Source of the DNA: Moesziomyces globuligerus
Lineage: Eukaryota > Basidiomycota > Ustilaginomycetes > Ustilaginales > Ustilaginaceae
Reading direction: 5' to 3'
Length of the DNA: 64,000 nucleotides
Assembly: GCA_030849465.1 (NCBI GenBank)
Contig: JARVLF010000016.1
Span: forward strand, 1,550,001-1,614,000
The notes below the pieces were generated by a model that saw only the letters and a list, made by a program, of their open reading frames with translations, had not been told where the DNA came from and searched no databases. Within the stretch, counting starts at the first letter, position 1, and every line of letters begins with the position of its first letter. Shown piece after piece: positions 11,349 through 20,327 of this stretch. A program made the translations under genes and the position numbers.

Positions 11349-14333
11349 ATGAACTCCAACTCGTCGTCGTCGATGCGTGGCCTCACGCAGTACATCGCCG
11401 ACCTGCGAGCATGCCGCGTGCGCGAGCTCGAGGAGAGGAGGATCAACAAGGAGATGGCGCACATCCGCGCCAAGTTCAAGGAGGGTCAGCTCGACGGCTA
11501 CCAGAAGAAGAAGTACCTCTCCAAGATCGTCTTCACCTACATCCTCGGCTACCAGGTCGACATCGGCCACATGGAGGCCGTCAACCTCATCTCGAGCACA
11601 AAGTACTCGGAAAAGCAGATCGGCTACCTCGCCATCACCCTCCTCATGCACGAGAACTCGGACATCGTCCGCCTCGTCGTCAACTCGATCCGCAAGGACC
11701 TCGACGAGATCAGCGAGGTCAACAACTGCCTCGCCCTCCACGCCATCGCCAACATCGGCGGCAAGGAGATGGCAGAAGCCCTCGCCGGCGACGTTCACCG
11801 CCTGCTCATCTCGCCCACCTCCAGAAGCTTTGTCAAGAAGAAGGCCGCCCTCACACTGCTCCGCCTCTACCGCAAGCACCCCGAGGTCATCCCCGCAGAG
11901 GAGTGGGCGCTGCGCATCATCGCCATCATGGACGACGACAACCTCGGCGTCGCCCTCGCCGTCACCAGCCTCGTCATGGCCATGGCCCAGGACCATCCGC
12001 ACGCCTTTGCCACCTCCTACCAGAGGGCCGTCCAGCGCATGCACAGGATCGTCGTCGAAAACGACTTTACCGCAGAGTACGTCTACTACAAGGTGCCCAT
12101 CCCATGGCTCCAGGTCAAGCTGCTCCGCCTGCTCCAGTACTACCCGAGCCCCGACGATCCGACGCTGCGACGCACCATCGAGACGGTGCTGGACACCATC
12201 ATCAACAACTCGCAGGAGAGCCCCAAGAACGTGCAGCACAACAACGCCCAGAACGCCATCCTGTTTGAGGCCATCAACCTCGCCATCCAGCTCGACACGG
12301 AATCCGCCGTCGTCGCCAAGGCCGCCGTGCTCCTCGGCCGCTTCATCCTCTCGCGCGAGACCAACGTGCGCTACCTCGGCCTCGACACGATGGCGCACCT
12401 CGCCGCGTGCGCCGAGAGCCTCGAGCCCATCAAGATGCACCAGAACACCATCATCCTCTCGCTGCGCGACAAGGACATCTCGGTGCGCCGCCGCGGCGTC
12501 GACCTGCTCTACAGCATGTGCGACGTGACCAACGCGAGGATCATCGTCGCCGAGCTGCTCAAGTACATGCAGATCGCCGACTATGCGCTGCGCGAGGAGA
12601 TGGTGCTCAAGATCGCCATCCTCACCGAAAAGTTCGCCACCGAATATCCGTGGTACGTCGACACGATCCTGCAGCTCATCAGCTCGGCGGGCGACCACGT
12701 GAGCGACGAGGTGTGGTATCGCGTCATCCAGATCGTCGTCAACAACGAAGACGTCCAGGAGTATGCGGCGACCAAGGTGCTCGAGCATCTCAAGTCGTCC
12801 ACCTGCCACGAAAACATGATCAAGGTCGGCGGCTACATCCTCGGCGAATTCGGCCATCTCATCGCCAACGATCCGGGCGCGAGTCCGATCGAGCAGTTTC
12901 ACACGCTCCACTCGCGCTCGCATCTGTGCTCGCAGTCGACGCGCGCGCTGCTGCTCTCGACGTACGTCAAGTGGCTCAACCTCTTCCCCGAGATCCGCGA
13001 GCAGATCCTCTACGTGCTCAACCGCTACCGACACGTGCTCGATGCCGAGCTCCAGCAGCGCGCCTGCGAGTACGTGGCGCTGGCCGAGATGCCGGACGAC
13101 GACCTGCTGCAGGCGGTATGCGACGAGATGCCGCCGTTTGCCGAAAAGTCGTCGCTGCTGCTCAGCCGGCTCCACCGCAAGCACGCGGACACCGAGGACA
13201 AGCGCACCTGGATCATCGGCGGCAAGGACACCAACCGCGGCCGCGAGCAGGCGCGCCTCGAGAGCCTCAAGAAGGGCAAGGCCAACGGCGGCGCCATGCC
13301 GACGGGCGGCGCTCTGGGCTCCGTCATCCCCGCAGGCCATCGGAGCGAGGCGGTGACGGCGGACGCGATGCGCAACGGCGCGGCTGACGAGGACAATGTT
13401 CTCGCCGGCCTCGAGGGGCTCGATATGAATGCGGCGACGCCGATGGAGGATGCGGGTCTGCTGTCCGAGCAGCCGTTGATCGGGGACGAGGCGTCGCCGG
13501 TGGCGAGCAAGGCTTCCACGCCCGCGACGCCAGCGACGCCCGCGACGCCCGCAACGCCCGTAAGTACGGCAACGTATGCGGCGGGGAGCGACAAGTTTTT
13601 CCAGCGGTTGTGCTTTGCGGCCGAGGGCGTGCTGTACGAGGACAGCCAGATCCAGATCGGACTCAAGACCGAGTACCACGCGCATCAGGGTCGGCTGGCG
13701 CTGTACTTTGGCAACAAGATCGGCGTTTCGTTTAGCTCGTTCACCGTCTCGGTGCGGTCGCAAGAACCGGGTGCGTTGGGGGTGAGCATGCCCAAGATCG
13801 CGACCAACGTGCTCGGGGCGATGACGCAGGCGCAGACGGTGGTGCTGGTCGAGTGCAAGGAGCTCTTTACGCAGCCGCCCGTGCTCGAGGTCTCGTACCT
13901 TGCAGGTTCGCTGCACGAGATCCGTCTGCGGCTGCCCGTGCTGCTGAGCAAGTTCATCGAGCCGGTGCAGCTCGGTGCGAGCGACTTCTTTGAGCGCTGG
14001 CGCCAGATCGGCGGGCCGCCGCGCGAGGCGCAGAAGATCTTTGGCTTCAAACTCAGCCCGGCTGGCGAGGTGGATACGGTCCGTCAGAGGAGGCTCGTCG
14101 AGGGCGCGCGTCTCCAGTATCTCGATGGCGTCGATCCGAACCCGACCAACTCGGTCGCTGCCGGCGTCCTCCACATGGCCGAGGGGGGCAAGGTCGGCTG
14201 CCTCGTCCGCCTCGAGCCCAACCGCGACGCCAAGCTCGCGCGTCTCACCGTGAGGACGACCAACGACCTCGCGTCTGCCGAGCTGCTCCGCATCCTGCTG
14301 GCCGTGCTCGGTACGGATGCGGGCAAGCTTTGA
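11349..14333 (+). CDS. AP-2 complex subunit alpha (alpha-adaptin)
   Basis: A single 994-residue reading frame for the large alpha subunit of the AP-2 clathrin adaptor, which selects cargo at the plasma membrane. The start fits the family, with MRGLTQYIADLRACR near the N-terminus. Residues about 1-640 form the helical trunk, with hallmark segments such as RINKEMAHIRAKF, HMEAVNLISSTKYSEKQIGY and ALHAIANIGGKEMAEA. A low-complexity hinge (about 650-740) contains four ATP tripeptides. The C-terminal ear (about 742-994) ends with the platform subdomain (DFFERWRQIGGPPREAQKIF, VDPNPTN, GCLVRLEPN). A GTAAGT donor and TTTTTCCAG acceptor lie 45 nt apart inside the frame at the hinge-ear border. Splicing would remove DKFFQ-type residues that match other alpha ears, so I kept them as coding. 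Confidence 0.95.
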   Translation: MNSNSSSSMRGLTQYIADLRACRVRELEERRINKEMAHIRAKFKEGQLDGYQKKKYLSKIVFTYILGYQVDIGHMEAVNLISSTKYSEKQIGYLAITLLMHENSDIVRLVVNSIRKDLDEISEVNNCLALHAIANIGGKEMAEALAGDVHRLLISPTSRSFVKKKAALTLLRLYRKHPEVIPAEEWALRIIAIMDDDNLGVALAVTSLVMAMAQDHPHAFATSYQRAVQRMHRIVVENDFTAEYVYYKVPIPWLQVKLLRLLQYYPSPDDPTLRRTIETVLDTIINNSQESPKNVQHNNAQNAILFEAINLAIQLDTESAVVAKAAVLLGRFILSRETNVRYLGLDTMAHLAACAESLEPIKMHQNTIILSLRDKDISVRRRGVDLLYSMCDVTNARIIVAELLKYMQIADYALREEMVLKIAILTEKFATEYPWYVDTILQLISSAGDHVSDEVWYRVIQIVVNNEDVQEYAATKVLEHLKSSTCHENMIKVGGYILGEFGHLIANDPGASPIEQFHTLHSRSHLCSQSTRALLLSTYVKWLNLFPEIREQILYVLNRYRHVLDAELQQRACEYVALAEMPDDDLLQAVCDEMPPFAEKSSLLLSRLHRKHADTEDKRTWIIGGKDTNRGREQARLESLKKGKANGGAMPTGGALGSVIPAGHRSEAVTADAMRNGAADEDNVLAGLEGLDMNAATPMEDAGLLSEQPLIGDEASPVASKASTPATPATPATPATPVSTATYAAGSDKFFQRLCFAAEGVLYEDSQIQIGLKTEYHAHQGRLALYFGNKIGVSFSSFTVSVRSQEPGALGVSMPKIATNVLGAMTQAQTVVLVECKELFTQPPVLEVSYLAGSLHEIRLRLPVLLSKFIEPVQLGASDFFERWRQIGGPPREAQKIFGFKLSPAGEVDTVRQRRLVEGARLQYLDGVDPNPTNSVAAGVLHMAEGGKVGCLVRLEPNRDAKLARLTVRTTNDLASAELLRILLAVLGTDAGKL
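13561..13605 (+). other. Possible in-frame retained intron (exitron-like) in AP-2 alpha
   Basis: The 45-nt segment begins GTAAGTACG, ends TTTTTCCAG, is a multiple of three and has no stop codon. Removing it would delete 15 residues where the hinge meets the ear. Homology of the last few residues to other alpha ears argues that the retained form is functional. Confidence 0.25.
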
Positions 14334-14846
14334 GGTGCAGAAGACCTGTACGGCCAATGGCAAGATGCGGTCTTGCTTGTGCACAGAGTGTGGCGGCGTG
14401 TGGTGTTGCTGCGTCTAGGTAGGAGTGGATGAGACGGTCTAACACGGAGTGATGATTTTGGGTGATGGATTCGAGTGCACACGACACACTTTCTGAGGCG
14501 CGCGCGTCTCTGCGGGGCGGAGAGACGGGAAATCGGGGAGGGCGCGGCAGCGACAGCGGCCAAAGCGTCAAAAGTCGGCGTTTCGATCCGACGATCAGCG
14601 GAGCTGAGCCAAACACAGAGGTGGAGAAAGTGGAGAGGCCATCGCTTTCTACCTCTCTGCCTCTCTCTCTCTCATTCCCCTCATCTCTTCTGGTCTTTGA
14701 ACGTGCAAGCTCGCGTAAGGTGCGGAGACAGAACGCGAACAGCAGTGTAAGCCGCACCACTTTCACCCCTGTCGTCTGTGTACGGACGGAGCTTTGGGGC
14801 AAACTGACACCTTGGGCTTGGGATGGTAGTGGTAGTGGTAGCAAGA
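14334..14846. other. Intergenic region upstream of the zinc-knuckle gene
   Basis: Holds the AP-2 alpha 3' end and the promoter/leader of the zinc-knuckle gene. A CT-rich tract lies at about 14650-14690 and GGTAGT repeats at 14823-14839 precede the start codon. No gene was seen. Confidence 0.55.
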
Positions 14847-15703
14847 ATGTTTCGACGACGAGGATGCTTCGTGTAAGTCCTCCCCATGCTCCGCCTTTTA
14901 ACGGCATTGAGTACTGGGTTCTGACTCTTCTTGCTTGCTTCCTTGCTTGGCAGGTGTGGCCAATGTAAGTGACGACACGACTTGCAAGATGCTAGAGAGC
15001 TAGAGAGCTAGAGAGGCATGTGACTGACGCGTGCGGGTTGATCGTAGTGGGGCATGTTGCTGAGAACTGTTCGTTCAGCGAGCGACGATGCTTCAACTGT
15101 CTCGAGGCCGGGCACGAATCGTCTGCCTGCGAGGCGCCGCGAACCGCCGAGGCCAAGCAGTGCTACGGCTGCGGAGGCAAGGGTCACATCCGAGCCGACT
15201 GCCCCTCTCCCTCCACCGGCCCCGCTGCAAAGGCTTGCTACACCTGCGCCGAACCGGGTCACCTTAGCCGCGACTGTCCCTCGAACCCCAAACCCCCCAC
15301 CTCCACCCCCGCCGCCGCGGCCAAGGAGTCCAAGACCGTCACCTGCAGAAACTGCGGTGGCCCCAACCAGTACGTTACACCCCCCCCCCCCTGCTCCGAA
15401 AGATCAAAGACAAACAAAGGCGTATGGTTTGCTGACCTTGAGCTCGGTGGAATAGCTTCGCGAGGGACTGCAAGGCTCCTGGTGCCGCCCCCGCCCCCAG
15501 ACCCGCAAAGGTAAAGACGTGCTACACCTGCAACGAACCCGGCCACGTAAGTTCACACCATCCACACCACCCAAGAATCCAGCTCCCCCACTCACCAACC
15601 CTTTCTTCACCGCGCTGCCTCGGACTAGATCGCAAAGGAGTGCGCGCAGGCTACCATGGCAGAGGCTCCGGGCACCAACCCCGCCGCCGCCCTCACCGCC
15701 TAA
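14847..15703 (+). CDS. GIS2: Six-knuckle CCHC zinc-finger protein, Gis2/CNBP/Byr3 type (5 exons)
   Basis: Exons 14847..14872, 14954..14964, 15048..15369, 15456..15546 and 15629..15703 join to 174 residues. Gis2/CNBP proteins bind single-stranded nucleic acid, associate with ribosomes and act in translation and stress granules. Six CX2CX4HX4C knuckles are seen: CFVCGQLGHVAENC, CFNCLEAGHESSAC, CYGCGGKGHIRADC, CYTCAEPGHLSRDC, CRNCGGPNHFARDC and CYTCNEPGHIAKEC. Each of the four introns (81, 83, 86 and 82 bp) has good splice signals, and the joins restore knuckles 1, 5 and 6 exactly. Exon 2 is only 11 nt, yet it supplies the second cysteine of knuckle 1 and keeps the frame. The first exon encodes MFRRRGCFV, as in basidiomycete homologues. 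This is the most intron-rich gene in the window. Related proteins usually have seven knuckles, so one may have been lost. Confidence 0.93.
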
Positions 15704-16079
15704 TAGCACGCGACGCCCGATCAGACGTGGTCCGTACACTCGCTGCTCACCGTGCTGTCAGCCCACGATGCAATCCCCAACACACACACTCCTCTCGCCA
15801 TGTAAGCGGGTTGGAAGAAAAAACGTGCAGATGCAATTGACAGACGCCTAACGTGCGTCGGGATGGCGCGATACTATCGAAGCGCCAAAGGGCTACAGAT
15901 CAATGTGACTCGGACGCGCGAAACACGCGAGCCGAGATTTCTATGGCTACAGTGGTAGAAAGGATGGACAAAGGAAGCGCGCGCGGGTATACAGTCCAGC
16001 ATTGCGTGGCAGGAATATGGACTTGATGGGAGCGGAGATGGGAGGCACTTGCCAGGACTCGTGCGGGGGGCTCGATGGA
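15704..16079. other. Convergent intergenic region
   Basis: The 376 bp between the stop codons of the zinc-knuckle gene and the orphan minus-strand gene hold both 3' UTRs. Nothing else was recognised. Confidence 0.55.
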
Positions 16080-17129
16080 TCAGAACACGGAGGCAAGCGG
16101 GTTGTGGTTCCAGGCGTTCCAGTGGGCTGCGGGTTTGGCGAGCGCACGGTTGGCGAGGTGGGGGAGACGGATGCGCTGGGGCGAGGGGGGTTGGACGACG
16201 AGCGTCGGTGGCGGGCTCGACGAGGTGGGCGAGCCGGCGAGCACGCGAGCAGTGGGGGAGCTGGCGGGCGTCGAGCACGAGGCGGAGCTGTCGGCGGCGA
16301 GCGAAGCGGTGGTGAGTGCGGGCGAAGCCAGGTCAAAGCCGCTTACGGAGCGGGGAGATTCGAGGCCGAACGATTCGTACGCGGGTGCGAACGGAAAGCC
16401 GGCGAGCGCGTGCGGAGCAAACGACGAGTGCAGCGGTGTGACGGGAGCGCTGTGGCTGAGCTGTCCGGCAGCGTAGTGGGTGTGGTTGAGCAGGTCGTGC
16501 GCGGGTTGGCCAAGGGTAGCTACGAGGGCTTCGCGTTCGCGTCGACGTGCGAGACGCTTTCGCTTCTCCTGCGACATGCGCGCCCTGCCCTTCTTCCTGC
16601 CCTCGTCTGCGTTGGAGAAGCACGACTCGGCGGGCGAAACAGGCGACGACAAGCCCGCCTCGAGGGGCGCGGTCAAACATCCGCCGCCCATCCTCGGCAG
16701 CGCAGTGGTGATCCGGAGCCCACGACTGAGACTCGGTTCCTCGAGCACGTCGAGTGCCGCCTTGACCGCCGTCTGCGCCGCATGCATCTCGAGCACCAGC
16801 CCCGACTCGCGCTCCGAGGCGCAGTCCATCGACCTCGACCTCTGCAGCCCGCACGCGCGCCCCGCGGCCTCGCCCTCCTCCACGCCTGCACCCATCGACC
16901 AAGAGTAGCAGCCAGCAGACACCGGCCAGCCCACGGGCGAGTGCAGCGACACGGGCGAGCTCGCCAGATCGTGCTCGTCGAGCGACGCCAGCGGCACGTC
17001 GAGCAGCAGCGAGAGCACGTTGAGCTCCACCTCGGCCTCGCTCGTCGGCACCGACTTGGTGATCATCCGGCGCGCCCAGATCGACGACGCGCCCGACGAC
17101 GCAGGTGCCGGCAGCGGTGCAAACGACAT
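16080..17129 (-). CDS. Orphan serine/alanine-rich protein with a basic cluster
   Basis: An uninterrupted frame from a genuine ATG gives 349 residues. I do not recognise a family. Residues about 15-55 form a folded-looking hydrophobic segment (AEVELNVLSLLLDVPLASL). A second one around 110-135 contains AAQTAVKAALDVLEEPSLSR. A strongly basic patch follows at about 180-205 (KKGRARMSQEKRKRLARRRE), which could be a nuclear localisation signal or a basic nucleic-acid-binding helix but lacks a leucine zipper after it. The C-terminal 120 residues are Ser/Pro/Ala-rich. No signal peptide or membrane segment was seen. The frame is long and runs into neither neighbour, and the upstream leader is pyrimidine-rich on the coding strand, which supports a real gene. 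A regulatory role is speculation. Confidence 0.6.
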   Translation of the reverse strand: MSFAPLPAPASSGASSIWARRMITKSVPTSEAEVELNVLSLLLDVPLASLDEHDLASSPVSLHSPVGWPVSAGCYSWSMGAGVEEGEAAGRACGLQRSRSMDCASERESGLVLEMHAAQTAVKAALDVLEEPSLSRGLRITTALPRMGGGCLTAPLEAGLSSPVSPAESCFSNADEGRKKGRARMSQEKRKRLARRREREALVATLGQPAHDLLNHTHYAAGQLSHSAPVTPLHSSFAPHALAGFPFAPAYESFGLESPRSVSGFDLASPALTTASLAADSSASCSTPASSPTARVLAGSPTSSSPPPTLVVQPPSPQRIRLPHLANRALAKPAAHWNAWNHNPLASVF

Positions 17130-18657
17130 GGTGGCGGCGCTTGCAGTGCTGACGTAGCCAAGGCAAGTGTTTGTGTATCAAGCGATGCGACTGGAGGATG
17201 CTGAATCGGTTCAGGATCCGTCGGAACAGTCGGATGAAGGCGTCGTGCGAGTGGTTGACGTTTGGAATGCGACGCAGCGGGATGCCAGATGCAGATGTCC
17301 ACAAGAGAGGCCGACGAAAAGAGAGTGTGTGTATGCGTGATGTTGATCTTGAGACTAGAGCGAAAAGCGGGATCCAAAGGAACGTCGTTCGGGAGGAGTC
17401 TGGGGGAGACACGTATCCGGGGGAAAGGGGGGGGGAGCAGAGTGGAGAGTGGAGAGGAGAGAGCTGGGGGAGGGGGGACGATTCGATGTGAGAAGAGACA
17501 AAGAGAGGAGGGGGGGAGGGATGAGGGCCAAGTGAGAGCGCCACGAGAGCGAGCGATAGATATACCACTGCCTGCTCGCGCACTGGCATGCTTGCTGGCT
17601 GGGATGGCCTGCGGAGAAGGGGGGGGGGGGGGGATCTAAGCGAGCGTGGCCAGCTGATGTTGTTGCGTGGCCCAGCCGCTCGCAGCGGAGCGTGAGCATG
17701 GGCTCGGAGCGCCGACAGCTTGGAGAGAGCCTCGTTGTTTGGCCAAGCCTAGCGAGATCGACTGGCCCGAAGGTCCAGAGCGGCGAGACGGCGGAGGAGC
17801 GGGCTTGGGTCGACCAAGGGGCGGAGCATGGGTGTATGCGGCCGAGCTGTCAAAAGTGCACGGCGGTCCGAATCGCAGGACGGTGGCTGCCTGCCATCCT
17901 TGGAGCGAGCGAGGCGGCGTGGCCGGCCGGCGCTCTCTTTGATGCATGCCAGACGTCTCGGACTCTCGGACGTGGAGTGCATCGGTCGGAGACAGAGGCG
18001 CGTCTCCCACCTCTCTCTGTCTCTCTCTCTCGGACCCTGAGACCGACGCAGACGATCCTTGCAGTTGATTGTCTCAGCCTCGCTCCCAGCCAAGTCCTCT
18101 TTACACTCGAGCATCGACCTTGATCACATCCATCACACTCGTCGTGCTTCTCCTTGCCCGGGCGTAGGGTGGTGGTGTGTGATGATCGGAGGCGCGCCGA
18201 GGACGACGTTGCTCGGCGGGCGAAGAGGGCTGTGGCTGCAGTTCGGCGCTTGCGAGTCGACTGTGCAGGATCCCACCAAAAATGCCCCGCCCGTGCCTGT
18301 CGAGACGCGTGCCAGGCGCTCTGGCTCTTTGGCGCGGTCCAAACCGCCGCAGGCTCGCCTCCCGCCTCAGCTGCGCGTGCCTGCACGGTGGCTCGGACGA
18401 GCGCGCGCTGCGCCCAAAAATCGCCGCGAAATGCTGTTGCGTGTTGGTCTCACTGCCAGTAACGCTGCCAGTGTGTCGCCCCTTCCGAAGCGCTTCGGCA
18501 TTACCGCTGCATCTCGGAGTGCTCGTCGCATCCACAGCACTTGGACTGCCCGTCGCTCGGACTCGCATTCTCAATCCCTCAGCGCCCTAGTCACCACCCG
18601 TCCTCGCTGACGTACAATCCGTCAAGGAGATTCGCTCTCCCCGAGTCGACCGTCCCG

Positions 18658-18693
<36 letters not shown>

Positions 18694-19474
18694 AGGGGGA
18701 GACGTCTGCAGCTCGGCGCTGGTACTCCCCAGCTCCATGTGGCTTGCATGCGAGAGCTCGAACCTCGAGTCTGCCGGTGCTGCAGGCTAAGACGGATTCA
18801 GGCTTGGATCTTATTGGCCGTCGAAAAGGTCCTACCGAAATGGTGCCTGAAAAAGGCGACTCAAAAAGCGCCGCGAGCTTTGATCGGGGGTGCCAGATCG
18901 GGGCGCAAGCAAGCTGGATGCTGCTGCATGCACGTTGGCGGCCGATCCCTGGTTCAGCGGGCGGCGAGGCGAGGTGCCTGCCATGCTCGTCATCCAGGGG
19001 CGCATGGTGCAGAACAAATACTCGCCTCCCTCGGGTCCCTTGGGACCGCGGAGCATACAAGCGAGGTCGCTTTCGGTGCGACGAGTCGATCTGCATCGAA
19101 CCTCTCACCCTCAGCCTCACCCCCGAATGCAGGCTGGAGGCGAGACGTCGGGCTCGTCACGTTGCTTCCGTCAGGGGGTTGGGCGTTTTGACATCTGCCA
19201 CGACAGTTGCCCCGCCGTGCCGACTGAGTCAGACCATGCATACTGCATCGAACCGTCGCTGCGCACGGGAGCTGGCCTTTGGGCGGCGTATGGTCAGCAC
19301 TTGTCGTACGCGGCGGTCGAGTTGGAGAACTGGAGCGCACCAGCGGCATGCTGATGTACGCTTACATAATCGATGCCTTTCGGGCTTTTCCTCCACCTGG
19401 CAGCGCGGTGGTGGGACATGTGGCTCTGAACTCTGCGCTACCATCAAAGGCCAAGAGACCGAAAGCTCGCAGTC
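17130..19474. promoter_or_regulatory. 2.3-kb divergent region between orphan gene and thioredoxin
   Basis: Upstream of two divergent genes. Positions 17380-17540 are purine-rich (pyrimidine-rich for the minus-strand gene), followed by 15 G at 17619-17633. A CTGG tetranucleotide repeat lies at 18661-18693. No frame with coding character was found between about 17700 and 19400 on either strand. Confidence 0.5.
18661..18693 (+). repeat. CTGG tetranucleotide repeat
   Basis: About eight head-to-tail GCTG/CTGG units in the thioredoxin upstream region. Confidence 0.85.
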
Positions 19475-20103
19475 ATGCTGAGTCGAGTTGTACGAAGCTG
19501 CGCTTTGGCCCGAACGGCTACGGCTACGTCCACCGGTGGTCGTGCGTCTGTGCGAGGGTTCACCGCGTCGACGAGCGCACGCAAGGTGTTTGACAACGTA
19601 GACAAGTCGACGTTTGAAGCGCGCGTGCTCAAGCCCTCGGGTGCCGAGGCAGAGGTGCCTGTGCTCGTCGACTTCTTCGCCACCTGGTGTCAACCCTGCA
19701 AACTCCTCACCCCCGCCCTCAAGAAGGTCGCCACCCAACCAGACACCGTCGCCGGAAAACAAATCGACCTCGTCACCATCGACGTAGACCTACACCAAGA
19801 CATCGCCCAACAATTCAAAGTACGTCATCACACCCCCCACCAAACTTCCCCCTAGGAAAAAAAAAAAAAGTATAGACTGATATATCGTGCTGCTATGGCG
19901 GTGGTGGCGGTTTAGGTTTCGGCAATGCCTACTGTCATCGCGATGAAGAACGGAAAGGTAAGCCGCCCCACCTCTAAATGATCCGCAAAGGCTAGACGGA
20001 ATGCTGATTCAATCCGCCTCGTCGTGCATCAAAGGTTCTCGATGGATTCGTCGGCATGCTCCCCGAGAAAAAAGTCATCGAGTTCGTCCAGAACCTCAAG
20101 TAG
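19475..20103 (+). CDS. Mitochondrial thioredoxin with WCQPC active site (3 exons)
   Basis: Exons 19475..19819, 19916..19957 and 20035..20103 give 151 residues, all joined in phase 0; exon 2 is only 42 nt. Residues 1-35 are rich in Arg, Ser and Ala with no acidic residue (MLSRVVRSCALARTATATST), a typical mitochondrial presequence. The thioredoxin fold follows: VLVDFFATWCQPCK with the redox pair Cys72/Cys75, then the cis-Pro loop AMPTVIAMKNGK encoded by exon 2, and the last strand/helix DGFVGMLPEKKVIEFVQNLK. Thioredoxins reduce protein disulfides and feed peroxiredoxins; this one would act in the matrix with a thioredoxin reductase. The usual motif is WCGPC, so Gln73 in place of Gly is unusual and could shift redox potential or partner choice. 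The gene ends 224 bp before the convergent RRN3 stop. Confidence 0.93.
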
Positions 20104-20327
20104 AAACCACCCTCCTTTCAGCCCAAACCTCGCCTCTCGCTTCCCCAACTGCCCAACCAAATCCCCACTGCCCGACATTGCATCCAAAAGACAAGTGCGA
20201 AACGGTTGCGAACGAATGCGGTGCGAAGGTCTAAACACTGAGGGATACAAAAGGAAACCAGAGACGAGAAGCCAAAGAGAGTACACGGCGCAAGGGTCCA
20301 AAGGACAGTAGCGGAAAGGGATCGATA

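Noticed and set aside
11286..14384. A 1032-codon open frame on the minus strand across the whole AP-2 alpha gene; similar long antisense frames lie opposite the Ran, Grn1-like, RhoGEF and RNase H-like genes.
   Set aside because: They arise from the strong C/G third-position bias of the sense genes, which removes antisense stop codons. Their products have no family motifs and are biased in composition.
18541..19191. A 216-codon plus-strand frame upstream of thioredoxin with repeated AGWL.
   Set aside because: The repeat is the CTGG microsatellite; the rest is Arg/Ala/Ser-rich without motifs.
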